Shown piece after piece: positions 7,725 through 13,586 of a stretch of DNA of 44,403 bases. The stretch is from assembly GCF_900114255.1 (NCBI RefSeq), contig NZ_FOSL01000029.1:1-44403 (forward strand). The letters run 5' to 3'. Both the position numbers and the translations under genes were made by a program. The notes under the pieces are model-generated. The model worked only from the letters and a program-made list of their open reading frames with translations. It was not told where the DNA came from and did no database searches. The stretch is from Neomesorhizobium albiziae. GTDB taxonomy: Bacteria; Pseudomonadota; Alphaproteobacteria; Rhizobiales; Rhizobiaceae. How positions within the stretch are numbered: the stretch's first letter is position 1; the number at the start of each line of letters is the position of its first letter.

Positions 7725-7772
7725 AATCCACCGGCCCTACCGCGAAAGGGGAACTCGCGGCGTCGCGCCCCA

Positions 7773-8195
7773 TCAACCCTTGAGACGATCCCGGATCTTG
7801 TCCTCGGTCTTGCCAAGGCCCTTTTTAGTGCGTTCATCAAGCTCGACGGTAGCTGCACCCTTAAGACGATCCCGGATCTTATCCTCGGTCTTGCCAAGGC
7901 CCTTTTTAGTGCGTTCATCAAGCTCGACGGTAGCTGCACCCTTGAGACGATCCCGGATCTTATCCTCGGTCTTGCCAAGGCCCTTTTTAGTGCGTTCATC
8001 AAGCTCGACGGTAGCTGCACCCTTGAGACGATCCCGGATCTTATCCTCGGTCTTGCCAAGGCCCTTTTTGGTGCTTTCATCAAGCTCGCCGGCAGTTCCG
8101 GTCGCGCCGGCGTGCTTTTCACCAGTCGGCGCTTTGCCGATCTTTTGCTTGTCTTTGGCGCGCTTCGCGGACCCTTTCACTTCATCCTTGTTCAT
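7773..8195 (-). CDS. CsbD-like stress protein with four internal tandem repeats
   Basis: About 140 residues from MNKDEVKGSAKRAKDKQKIG, the classic CsbD opening (NkDevkGsakqakGkvKe). After GKAPTGEKHAGATGTAGELDE come four near-identical 27-residue units of the form TKKGLGKTEDKIRDRLKGAATVELDER, the last ending in DRLKG and a stop. Ordinary CsbD proteins are 55-70 residues with a single such 'K.eGk.qd..G..KD' segment. The product would be very hydrophilic, Lys/Asp/Glu-rich and probably natively unfolded. The four-residue extension to 8207 is not needed. Its GGAAC promoter is at 8220-8246, and CsbD itself is a general-stress gene in Bacillus and in rhizobia. Confidence 0.85.
   Translation of the reverse strand: MNKDEVKGSAKRAKDKQKIGKAPTGEKHAGATGTAGELDESTKKGLGKTEDKIRDRLKGAATVELDERTKKGLGKTEDKIRDRLKGAATVELDERTKKGLGKTEDKIRDRLKGAATVELDERTKKGLGKTEDKIRDRLKG
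7780..8103. repeat. Four tandem 81-bp repeats inside the CsbD-like gene
   Basis: Units of 81 bp (27 codons) starting near 7780, 7861, 7942 and 8023 differ at only a few positions. The length is a multiple of three, so copy number can change by slippage without breaking the frame. All units have the same orientation and there are no spacers, so this is not CRISPR. Confidence 0.9.
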
Positions 8196-8827
8196 GGCTC
8201 TCTCCATAGCTGGAGAAAAACAACATGCGCGCTAACTAAAAGTTCCACGAGTTCGCATTCTGGGCGACCGTTCCTGATATCCAAGGCCGCCGTCGGCTGG
8301 AGCTGGTCCGTTGTGTTCGACGAGCGGGCGGGTGCTGACATCCTGAAGTTGCCCTGACCTTCGCAGGGATCACCTCGCGAAGATGGCCAGGTCCGCCATC
8401 CGTCATTCCAGCGCGCCGGGATGACCGATCGGTCGATGCGCTCCTGTGAGGCTTGGCTGCGGCCGATCACGTTGGCTAGCAGCGCCACGAGCGACTTGGC
8501 TGCATGCTCCTGGAGCTCGTTTCGAGCGAGGGGCGCGAACAGAAATTCCTCAAGCGTGTGCCGCTCTTGTGTATCGTCGGAGTGCTCGACATACAGTTCG
8601 CCGTTGCGCATGTTGAGAACGACGCGCCACTGACTACCGGGCCATCCTCGGCCAGAATTGTCGAAAAGATCGTGCTGGAAACAGATCAATGCGCTACCGA
8701 CTCTGCAATCACTGGATTTGGGGATTGCGGGAACAAAAGAAATCTCGACGGGGATCTCGAATTCTGACGGGTCGGCCACGAGGTCAATACCTCGGCCAAG
8801 GACAAGCAGCCCTATGACCTGCCGCAC
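8192..8827 (-). CDS. Hypothetical protein, extent uncertain
   Basis: A 211-codon frame. The part from about 8430 to 8780 looks like real protein: EFEIPVEISFVPAIP, SALICFQHDLFDNSG, WRVVLNMRNGELYVEHSDD and LAKSLVALLANVIG-like residues. The last third overlaps the CsbD promoter and start and is Arg/Ser-rich, so the true gene probably ended earlier and lost its stop. On the plus strand near 8850 there is a short frame ending DLPHMIERMEML before a stop, shared with the start of the SWGD repeat block. I recognise no family. Confidence 0.4.
   Translation of the reverse strand: MRQVIGLLVLGRGIDLVADPSEFEIPVEISFVPAIPKSSDCRVGSALICFQHDLFDNSGRGWPGSQWRVVLNMRNGELYVEHSDDTQERHTLEEFLFAPLARNELQEHAAKSLVALLANVIGRSQASQERIDRSVIPARWNDGWRTWPSSRGDPCEGQGNFRMSAPARSSNTTDQLQPTAALDIRNGRPECELVELLVSAHVVFLQLWREP
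8220..8246 (-). promoter_or_regulatory. EcfG-type promoter of CsbD-like gene
   Basis: Minus strand GGAAC (8246-8242), 17 bases, GTTGT (8224-8220), 25 bases before the ATG at 8195. One of the best matches in the window. Confidence 0.75.
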
Positions 8828-8878
8828 ATGATCGAGCGGATGGAGATGCTGTAGCCCTCCTCCTTTCAGGCTAGTGGC

Positions 8879-8905
8879 GGAACAATTACGATGCGCTAAT
8901 GTTGT
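8879..8905 (+). promoter_or_regulatory. EcfG-type promoter of SWGD2
   Basis: GGAAC (8879-8883), 17 bases, GTTGT (8901-8905), then only 5 bases to the ATG at 8911. The element and its upstream sequence TTTCAGGCTAGTGGC match the SWGD1 promoter closely, including the near-zero leader. Confidence 0.75.
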
Positions 8906-8910
8906 AGGCC

Positions 8911-9129
8911 ATGAGCAGCGACAACATTATCCCCTTCCAGAGCGATATCCGCGCAGAGCTTGCCACAGAACTGGCCAAGGCCGTCGCCAAGTTCGGTCCA
9001 GGCGACATAGAGATAATGGGCATCACCGGCAGTTGGGGCGACACAATGGACGATAATGAAGTGCTGGCGGCCCTACGCAGGCTCAACAAAGCGAACTCGA
9101 TTTTCGAATACATCACACCGGTCCGATAA
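8911..9129 (+). CDS. Small 'SWGD' family protein, copy 2
   Basis: A 72-residue paralogue of the genes at 2733 and 12481. N-terminus MSSDNIIPFQSDIRAELATE, core TGSWGDTMDDNEVLAALRRLN, end FEYITPVR (the DDVTDRAD tail of copies 1 and 3 is changed). It is monocistronic and faces the two small RNA candidates at 9182-9422. The promoter at 8879-8905 leaves almost no leader, and no Shine-Dalgarno is seen. Function unknown; the strong conservation of the SWGD core against a variable C-terminus suggests that the core is the functional part. Confidence 0.8.
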   Translation: MSSDNIIPFQSDIRAELATELAKAVAKFGPGDIEIMGITGSWGDTMDDNEVLAALRRLNKANSIFEYITPVR

Positions 9130-9181
9130 TCCTGTCCTCTAGGTTCAATTCGACTGCCGCCCCCAACAATACTTCCAACCC

Positions 9182-9268
9182 AAAAAAGGAAGAGCCGGCC
9201 CATCACAGCCGGCTCTTCCCGTTCATCGCACTGTCGGCGTCCAGTGAGGGGGCCGAAAACCGCCGACT
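9182..9268 (-). ncRNA. Candidate small RNA 2 (stress-promoter driven)
   Basis: A leftward unit bounded by a GGAAC/GTTGC promoter (9301-9275) and a very strong terminator: a 12-bp stem GGAAGAGCCGGC/GCCGGCTCTTCC with 8-base loop (9219-9188), followed by six T (9187-9182). Expected length is about 87 nt. Its middle has a C-rich unpaired-looking stretch (GGCCCCCTCACTGG, about 9257-9244), able to pair with Shine-Dalgarno-like G-rich sequence, then GCCGACAGT, shared with the next candidate. No convincing coding frame is present. Transcription and targets are inference. Confidence 0.6.
9188..9219 (-). terminator. Rho-independent terminator of small RNA 2
   Basis: Perfect 12-bp GC-rich stem with T6 on the minus strand. 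On the plus strand there is no T-run, so it is probably not the end of SWGD2. Confidence 0.8.
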
Positions 9269-9274
9269 GTTGCA

Positions 9275-9301
9275 GCAACGTTTGCGTCGCCCGCTTGTTC
9301 C
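9275..9301 (-). promoter_or_regulatory. EcfG-type promoter of small RNA 2
   Basis: Minus strand GGAAC (9301-9297), 17 bases, GTTGC (9279-9275), with C before GTT as in the full consensus. It directly follows the T-run of the upstream unit. Confidence 0.6.
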
Positions 9302-9303
9302 GG

Positions 9304-9389
9304 CAAAAACGGGCCGACTAACTACAGCCGGCCCAGTATCGTTCTTGGTCAGAACTGTCGGCGAGTGGATGGGGTACGGGATCACCGAC
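9304..9389 (-). ncRNA. Candidate small RNA 1 (stress-promoter driven)
   Basis: Second leftward unit, about 86 nt, directly upstream of candidate 2. Promoter GGAAC/GTTGG at 9422-9396; terminator stem GGGCCG/CGGCCC (9334-9311) plus T5 (9309-9305). It shares with candidate 2 a C-rich segment (GTACCCCATCCACT), then GCCGACAGT and GCCGGCTGT in the same order, so the two are paralogues from a tandem duplication. Immediately upstream (about 9427-9450) lies another T6 after a GC-rich palindrome, which may be the terminator of a third, promoter-less unit. Confidence 0.6.
9305..9334 (-). terminator. Rho-independent terminator of small RNA 1
   Basis: Six to seven base-pair GC stem with an 11-12 base loop and T5 on the minus strand. 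Confidence 0.65.
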
Positions 9390-9395
9390 CATTAC

Positions 9396-9422
9396 CCAAC
9401 GCTAGCGCCACGGGCTTGTTCC
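9396..9422 (-). promoter_or_regulatory. EcfG-type promoter of small RNA 1
   Basis: Minus strand GGAAC (9422-9418), 17 bases, GTTGG (9400-9396), C before GTT. The sequence around GGAAC (TTTTTGCCGGAACAAGC) is the same as at 9301, so promoter and terminator tract were duplicated together. Confidence 0.6.
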
Positions 9423-9494
9423 GGCAAAAAAGAGACCGGGGGCGCCGGCCGTAGTGGGGTCAGGTCCTTCGGCGGCGGTTCGGGGCCACTTGGC

Positions 9495-9623
9495 TTATGG
9501 CGATGAGCGTCTGAAAGATTGTAGCTGGCGCATCCGATGTCTTCGGCGAAGTATTATTGCATACCCACCGCTAATCCCGGCGGCGACGATGAACACGGAC
9601 CTCCGTTTCGCATTGAGCGTCAT
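9495..9623 (-). CDS. Tiny membrane protein with RRRH tail, copy 1
   Basis: A 42-residue frame: MTLNAKRRSVFIVAAGISGG, then YAIILRRRHRMRQLQSFRRS. One short hydrophobic segment is flanked by basic residues. A relative at 23316-23603 shares VFIIGVGISGVYA and ILRRRHR, and both genes share the upstream TGTCACAAATGCT and the CACCGGCTA words. Conservation in two places argues for a real gene or a former one. Function unknown; such peptides often modulate membrane complexes, but that is only a guess. Confidence 0.5.
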   Translation of the reverse strand: MTLNAKRRSVFIVAAGISGGYAIILRRRHRMRQLQSFRRSSP

Positions 9624-9849
9624 TTCTAGCCGGTGGTCATTCAGCATTTGTGACACCGGGCCCGACAGCTCCCACCCGGTCAGAGGGGTAGATCACTATT
9701 CTGAAAACTTTACCGCGCGCTACCTTACTATCAGGAAAGTAGGTGCGGCTCTGATAGAGGGTGAAACTGTCGGCATTCCCTGGGACGTGGACGAAACCGC
9801 TCCCGGTGGCAAACACCTTCCGAAGGCAGCAAATCGGTTCCGTGGCTCA

Positions 9850-10310
9850 CGAGGTTGCGCGATCCGGACCCCAAGTCGATGCCCGAGCGGTCGACGTGTT
9901 TGACCCACTCGTGCCCGGCAACGTAGAGGAAGAGGCGCTTCACCTTGATCGAGGTGCAGGCTTCGAGAAGGGACTGGAAGGTCGCGGGACTGAGATTGTT
10001 CAGGCGGTCCATCAATTCTCTGGCCTCAAAGAGATCGTCGCTGCCCGAATGCCAGGTACAGGCATTCCATGGCCGCCCGGGGGAGCGGATGAAATCTTCA
10101 GCGGAACTCCACCGGCTTCGACCTCGACCAACCCGAGGTCGGTCGGAAGGAACGAGGTCCTGTAGTAGTTGACCTTCACTCCCCAATCAGCTTCGCGGAA
10201 CCATTTTGGCAGTCTCGCGTCCGTAGGGCCGAACAGGGTCACCGACGACTGTGCGATTTTGAACCGGCAGGAGACTTTGGTCGCTTGGCCGTACGCAGTC
10301 CGGCTGCTAT
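9850..10310 (-). pseudogene. AbiEi-like type IV antitoxin/transcriptional regulator, frameshifted
   Basis: One minus frame gives VTLFGPTDARLPKWFREADW, then GVKVNYYRTSFLPTDLGLVEVEAGGVPLKISS up to about 10100. A second frame takes over with GRPWNACTWHSG, then LFEARELMDRLNNLSPATFQ, SLLEACTSIKVKRLFLYVA and GIDLGSG. Together they match the C-terminal half of AbiEi-type antitoxin-like regulators (winged helix plus 'antitoxin' domain). The N-terminal winged helix is not recognisable and no AbiEii toxin is adjacent. A frameshift near 10085-10100 splits the gene. Confidence 0.6.
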
Positions 10311-10443
10311 CAGCACCATTCTGTTCACGACCCGATCTGCAGTGCCCTTAGTGGGTCCCTGCCTGCAACTATCACGACAGCCGCATCGAAAGTGCGAGGG
10401 GAAGAGCCGTTTGGCCCTTCCCCTCATGATCGGACTTCGACCG

Positions 10444-10578
10444 CTATTTGTAAACGGGCGCGGCTACCGGTTCTTCGACTGGCGGTGGGGCCTTCCCCTT
10501 GCCTTTGCCGATTGTGCCGCAGCCACTGAGACTGGCGACGGCCAACGCGGCCACCACTGCAGCTAGAAATTTGTTCAT
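10444..10578 (-). CDS. Small lipoprotein (entericidin-like size)
   Basis: A 44-residue protein: MNKFLAAVVAALAVASLSGC gives a signal peptide with the lipobox LSGC, then GTIGKGKGKAPPPVEEPVAAPVYK. The frame extends upstream to 10704 but the signal peptide and a GGAGGGAAG ribosome binding site place the start at 10578. The mature part is a short basic then Pro/Val-rich tail. Size and layout recall entericidin-type cell-envelope lipoproteins, but the sequence is not a clear member. Monocistronic. Confidence 0.75.
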   Translation of the reverse strand: MNKFLAAVVAALAVASLSGCGTIGKGKGKAPPPVEEPVAAPVYK

Positions 10579-10745
10579 CAGGCACTTCCCTCCAGGCAGA
10601 ATCGGTTGAAGGTACGACACACCCAAGCTACTGGGGAACTGCGCCATGACTAGTGCACGAAAGACACAGTTGGTATCGGGCAATCGATACGGCTCAAATG
10701 ACAAAGCTCATCACTCCGGAATAGGGGAGCAAAAGCTCCCCGAAT

Positions 10746-11010
10746 TCAGATGACCAGTACCGGTGTGTCCAAAGGCGTGCGGTCGTAGAGGTCAATGATG
10801 TCTTCATTTGTCAGGCGGATGCACCCGTTCGACACTGCCGTGCCTATCAGCCACGGCTCGTTTGTACCGTGTATCCGGAAAAGCGTGTCACGGTTGCCGC
10901 GATAGAGATAGAGGGCCCGCGCCCCAAGCGGATTGTTTGGCCCGCCGGGAACCCCGCCAGCATACTGGACCAGGTGCGGCTTGCGGCTGATCATGCTGGC
11001 GGTGGGCATC
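10746..11010 (-). pseudogene. L,D-transpeptidase (YkuD), C-terminal relic
   Basis: The frame shows MISRKPHLVQYAGGVPGG, NNPLGARALYLYRG, TLFRIHGTN and the active-site AVSNGCIRL, ending DLYDRTPLDTPVLVI at 10746. These are the last about 85 residues of an L,D-transpeptidase that crosslinks peptidoglycan through the Cys. The signal peptide and the first half of the catalytic domain are absent: around 11010 the sequence becomes a plus-strand adenylate cyclase fragment. A similar 5'-truncated gene lies at 36858. Confidence 0.75.
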
Positions 11011-11193
11011 CACGATGTGGTCGGATATGGTCGGCTCATCGAAGCTGACGAAACCGCGACGCTTGCCGCTCTCAAGCGTTGTCGCGAGGAAATTATCGAA
11101 CCGCTCATTCATGAATTCAATGGGCGGGCAGTGAAGTTTATGGGCGATGGCGCGCGTCCATACGGGCGCAGCCGGTTCACCACTGGCGACTGA
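10993..11193 (+). pseudogene. Class III adenylate cyclase, N-terminal relic
   Basis: Residues DVVGYGRLIEADETATLAAL, KRCREEIIEPLIHEF and GRAVKFMGDGA are the start of a class III nucleotide cyclase domain with its first metal Asp (DVVGY) and the second in MGDGA. The next residues leave the family and the frame ends at 11193. The beginning (MLAVGIH) reads through the antisense of the transpeptidase relic. It resembles but is not identical to the intact cyclase at 37699. Confidence 0.7.
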
Positions 11194-11269
11194 CGCTTAA
11201 CAGCTGTCCTCCTTCAACGACCCTACCATTCTGACACCGATGGGGTCGTATGGAAGCCTATCCCCGACG

Positions 11270-11659
11270 TCATAGCCCAATTGAAAATGCCGGCTCGGTG
11301 GTTGCAAATTGCGATCGCTCGGAAGTAGCGAATTCTGCCGCCTTTAAATCCGAAGTAGCTCGCCCACGTCGGCATGATACGACGGAATGTAATGTCCCAA
11401 CCTTCCTTCTCGTCGGCATTACGGTGGGCTTCAACGACAGCTTTGAAGAGGTGCTCCGAAACATTGGCACCCCAGACTTCCAGGAACCTCGATCTTCGGC
11501 CTTGAACCTGGCGCCTCCTCCATTTTTCGTTGTCTCTTTCGAAATGAAGCCAGGCGGCACATCGAACCCGAATCCGAACTTGCGAAACCCGAACTGTTCC
11601 CATTCCTGCGAGCTTGCCTGGACGATGACCGAAAGACCGACTTTGACGATAATGGCCAA
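11270..11659 (-). pseudogene. Exported hypothetical protein, frameshifted
   Basis: The frame from 11659 gives FGFGFDVPPGFISKETTKNGGGARFKAEDR. After about 11500 the frame one base away continues FLEVWGANVSEHLFKAVVEA, then GWDITFRRIMPTWASYFGFK and GGRIRYFRAIAICNHRAGIF. The sum resembles uncharacterised periplasmic proteins of about 150-200 residues in rhizobia ('f.iPpgf', 'l.VwGan', 'iRY.RAi.lc'). A single frameshift near 11500 breaks it, and the N-terminal export signal is weak (MAIIVKVGLSVIVQASS). Confidence 0.5.
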
Positions 11660-12145
11660 ATGGGTCTACTCCTCTTCGCAAGACAAGTCGCCACGCCCGC
11701 GGAAAGCCCCGTCTGTCCTATTGGTTTCGACCGCGCCCCCGCTGCACGAAGGGTAGACAGATGGAACAAATTCCCAGCCGACATCTTTGACTGCCCTGGG
11801 CAAGAGGCTGCCTTCCCCTAGGAGTCAGCTCCGCATCGGCACCATCAAGCCAGTCAAGTCACCCAGGAAGGCGCAATGTGGCCGAAAGCCTTTTCTACCG
11901 TTGGACCAAAGTCCCATTCCCAAAGGCATTGGTCGGAAAGCAGCGAAAATCAGGAACCGGCATCTCCTCCACCGAATTTCCTTCGCATGAAAATCATAGT
12001 AGCGGGAGGCGATACCGTACGCAGTAACGTCCCTTCCTGCGGATGGCAGCTGCTCGACGGCCTCCGTCGGCGAGCGACCTTAAATTCGACTGTCCGGGGT
12101 CAAAGATGATCACGGCCAAAACAATTCTTTCAGAGACGACAACCA
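11660..12145. other. Intergenic stretch with a hairpin repeat
   Basis: About 490 bases with no supported gene. Short frames exist on both strands but none is protein-like. It contains the hairpin repeat at 12015-12046. A GGAAC at 11957 has AATTT at the right distance, which I judge too weak to call a promoter. Confidence 0.4.
12015..12046. repeat. Dispersed hairpin repeat, copy A
   Basis: CCGTACGCAG, a spacer TAACGTCCCTTC, then CTGCGGATGG form an imperfect stem-loop. The same element, in reverse orientation and with perfect arms, lies at 16218-16250. Both sit between genes. Confidence 0.55.
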
Positions 12146-12472
12146 ATGAGCCGGCGCAATACATACGATGATGATATCGGACTGGGTGGAGTGTTTGTCG
12201 CCGCCTTCGCCTTGACCGTAGTCTTAACCTTGGGAGCCTTCTTCCTCGCAAATGCCGGCCTATTCGATTCGACACCCCTCGCGCGCGCTGGGGTCCCGCC
12301 TCGCGGTGACGTGATGGTTTTCTCCAAGGGCGAGATGGCTCAGCTCAAATCGAGACCGACTGTCCAACCTTTCGCCCGACCCAATCGCCCCACAACCATC
12401 CATCGAAGTTCCCAAGAGCGCTTAGCGGCGACGTGGCCAGCGAACATGCCAGGTTCGCTCATCGTTGAGTAG
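12146..12472 (+). CDS. Small membrane protein upstream of SWGD3
   Basis: A 108-residue protein with a short acidic N-terminus (MSRRNTYDDDIGLGG), one transmembrane segment (VFVAAFALTVVLTLGAFFLA, residues about 16-36), and a Pro/Arg-rich outer or periplasmic tail. No domain is recognised. The SWGD3 gene starts 9 bases after its stop, so the two are probably co-transcribed; this differs from SWGD1 and SWGD2, which have their own promoters. I see no strong promoter upstream. Confidence 0.55.
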   Translation: MSRRNTYDDDIGLGGVFVAAFALTVVLTLGAFFLANAGLFDSTPLARAGVPPRGDVMVFSKGEMAQLKSRPTVQPFARPNRPTTIHRSSQERLAATWPANMPGSLIVE

Positions 12473-12480
12473 GTTGAGCG

Positions 12481-12702
12481 ATGAGCAGCGACAACATCAT
12501 ACCCTTCAACAGCCCAATCCGAGCACAAATCAAGTGCGAGATGGCAGGAGCCCGCCAGAGATTTGGTCACGACAATATTGACCTCCTGATAATTGTAAGC
12601 AGTTGGGGCGACACCATGGATGATCGCCAGGTTCTAGATGCTCTACGCAAGCTTAATCGGACCGCCTTGGTTTTCGATGACATCACGGACAGGGCAGACT
12701 AG
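12481..12702 (+). CDS. Small 'SWGD' family protein, copy 3
   Basis: A 73-residue paralogue: MSSDNIIPFNSPIRAQIKCE, core VSSWGDTMDDRQVLDALRKLN and tail VFDDITDRAD, closest to copy 1 at the C-terminus and to copy 2 at the N-terminus. Lacks the GGAAC promoter block of the other two copies and follows a small membrane protein gene closely. A weak GGTTGAG precedes the ATG. Function unknown. Confidence 0.8.
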   Translation: MSSDNIIPFNSPIRAQIKCEMAGARQRFGHDNIDLLIIVSSWGDTMDDRQVLDALRKLNRTALVFDDITDRAD

Positions 12703-12830
12703 GCAAAAGTGAAATCGGAGCGGACGGAGTGCTGCATTTGATTACGGCCAATAGAAGTGGGTATCCAGCTTTCTTGATTGCTCCGAGGCAACATTTTCAG
12801 TGTGGTCGTTAGCAACGGAAGCTTCATACA

Positions 12831-13235
12831 ATGAATGACCTGCTGTTCCGCATCGCGGAGTTCCTGTCAAAACCACCTGGCTTCTACCTCGTGTTGACAT
12901 TGATGGTAGTTTGCACAGCACTTGTGCCGCTCGGCTGGACAGACGTCGTGACATACGTCCTCTCTGTGGCTGCAATCATCATAACCGGGGTCGTGCTCAT
13001 TCAAGGCTTTCGCGACACCGCCGCTATCCATGCCAAACTGGATGAGATCATCGTCGCGCTTCAGGAAACCCGCAATGATGTCGTCGGTCTCGAACACGCG
13101 GATCCCAACAAAATAACGAAGACAGTTAAACGCCTCGAAGACGAGGCCATTGCAGGGGAGAAAGGTCCAAGCGAGGGGGTTAGGTCCGCCGCTGATTGGG
13201 GCCATCAAGCTGTCAAAAAGATCAAGCAGCAATAA
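12831..13235 (+). CDS. Low-affinity iron permease family protein
   Basis: A 134-residue protein with two transmembrane segments (FYLVLTLMVVCTALVPLGW and VVTYVLSVAAIIITGVVLIQ), then HAKLDEIIVALQETRNDVVGLEH. The 'aiHaKLDEli.a...ar.....lE' block after the helices is characteristic of the low-affinity iron permease (Fet4-like) family of small bacterial proteins. Whether these bacterial members move iron is not established. The C-terminus is charged (DWGHQAVKKIKQQ). Monocistronic; no stress-type promoter seen. Confidence 0.75.
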   Translation: MNDLLFRIAEFLSKPPGFYLVLTLMVVCTALVPLGWTDVVTYVLSVAAIIITGVVLIQGFRDTAAIHAKLDEIIVALQETRNDVVGLEHADPNKITKTVKRLEDEAIAGEKGPSEGVRSAADWGHQAVKKIKQQ

Positions 13236-13586
13236 GATGTTGTTGAATGATCGGACACGATTTCCATTCAATAATGCATAGGAGAGAAACGTCGTCATTC
13301 CACGCCTTTGAGCCCTAAGTTGAGGAGTAAATCACCCTTCATCAGCATCGTGATCTCGGAACCGGACCTGACATACATGCTTGAGCGGGTGGGACTACGT
13401 CGCCCGGTCCCCCTTCGGTCGGCTTACCTGCTGACAGTCCCCGCTCTAAGATAGATCATACACATTGCTGTCACGTCTGGTTGCAAGGAGGGGCGTTTAA
13501 CTTCGCAACCCAACGCTTTACCAGCCGTTATTCGTGATCGAAATGTCGAACACCGCCCGTTGAGCAACCGTGGCGGCGGAGTGGTG
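13236..13586. other. Intergenic stretch upstream of the sensor kinase
   Basis: About 350 bases. A short frame from TTG 13321 reads SIVISEPDLTYMLERVGLRR and stops at about 13452; it could be a tiny gene or relic but I cannot support it. GGAAC at 13361 lacks a matching -10. An AAGGAGG at 13485 precedes no clear start. Confidence 0.35.

Noticed and set aside
7780-8103. Regular repeats that could suggest CRISPR
   Set aside because: The repeats are 81 bp, directly adjacent without spacers, and coding.
7717-8235. Long plus-strand frame with repeats of PLRRSRILSSVLPRPFLVRSS
   Set aside because: It is the antisense of the CsbD-like tandem repeats; the minus frame has the CsbD start and a promoter.
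9454-9903. Plus frame of 149 codons
   Set aside because: It runs antisense to the 42-residue membrane gene and the AbiEi relic and shows no family features.
11957-11983. GGAAC-N17-AATTT upstream of the 12146 gene
   Set aside because: The -10 lacks (G/A)TT and the gene is about 165 bases away.
13362-13388. GGAAC upstream of the sensor kinase
   Set aside because: No GTT-like -10 at 16-18 bases.
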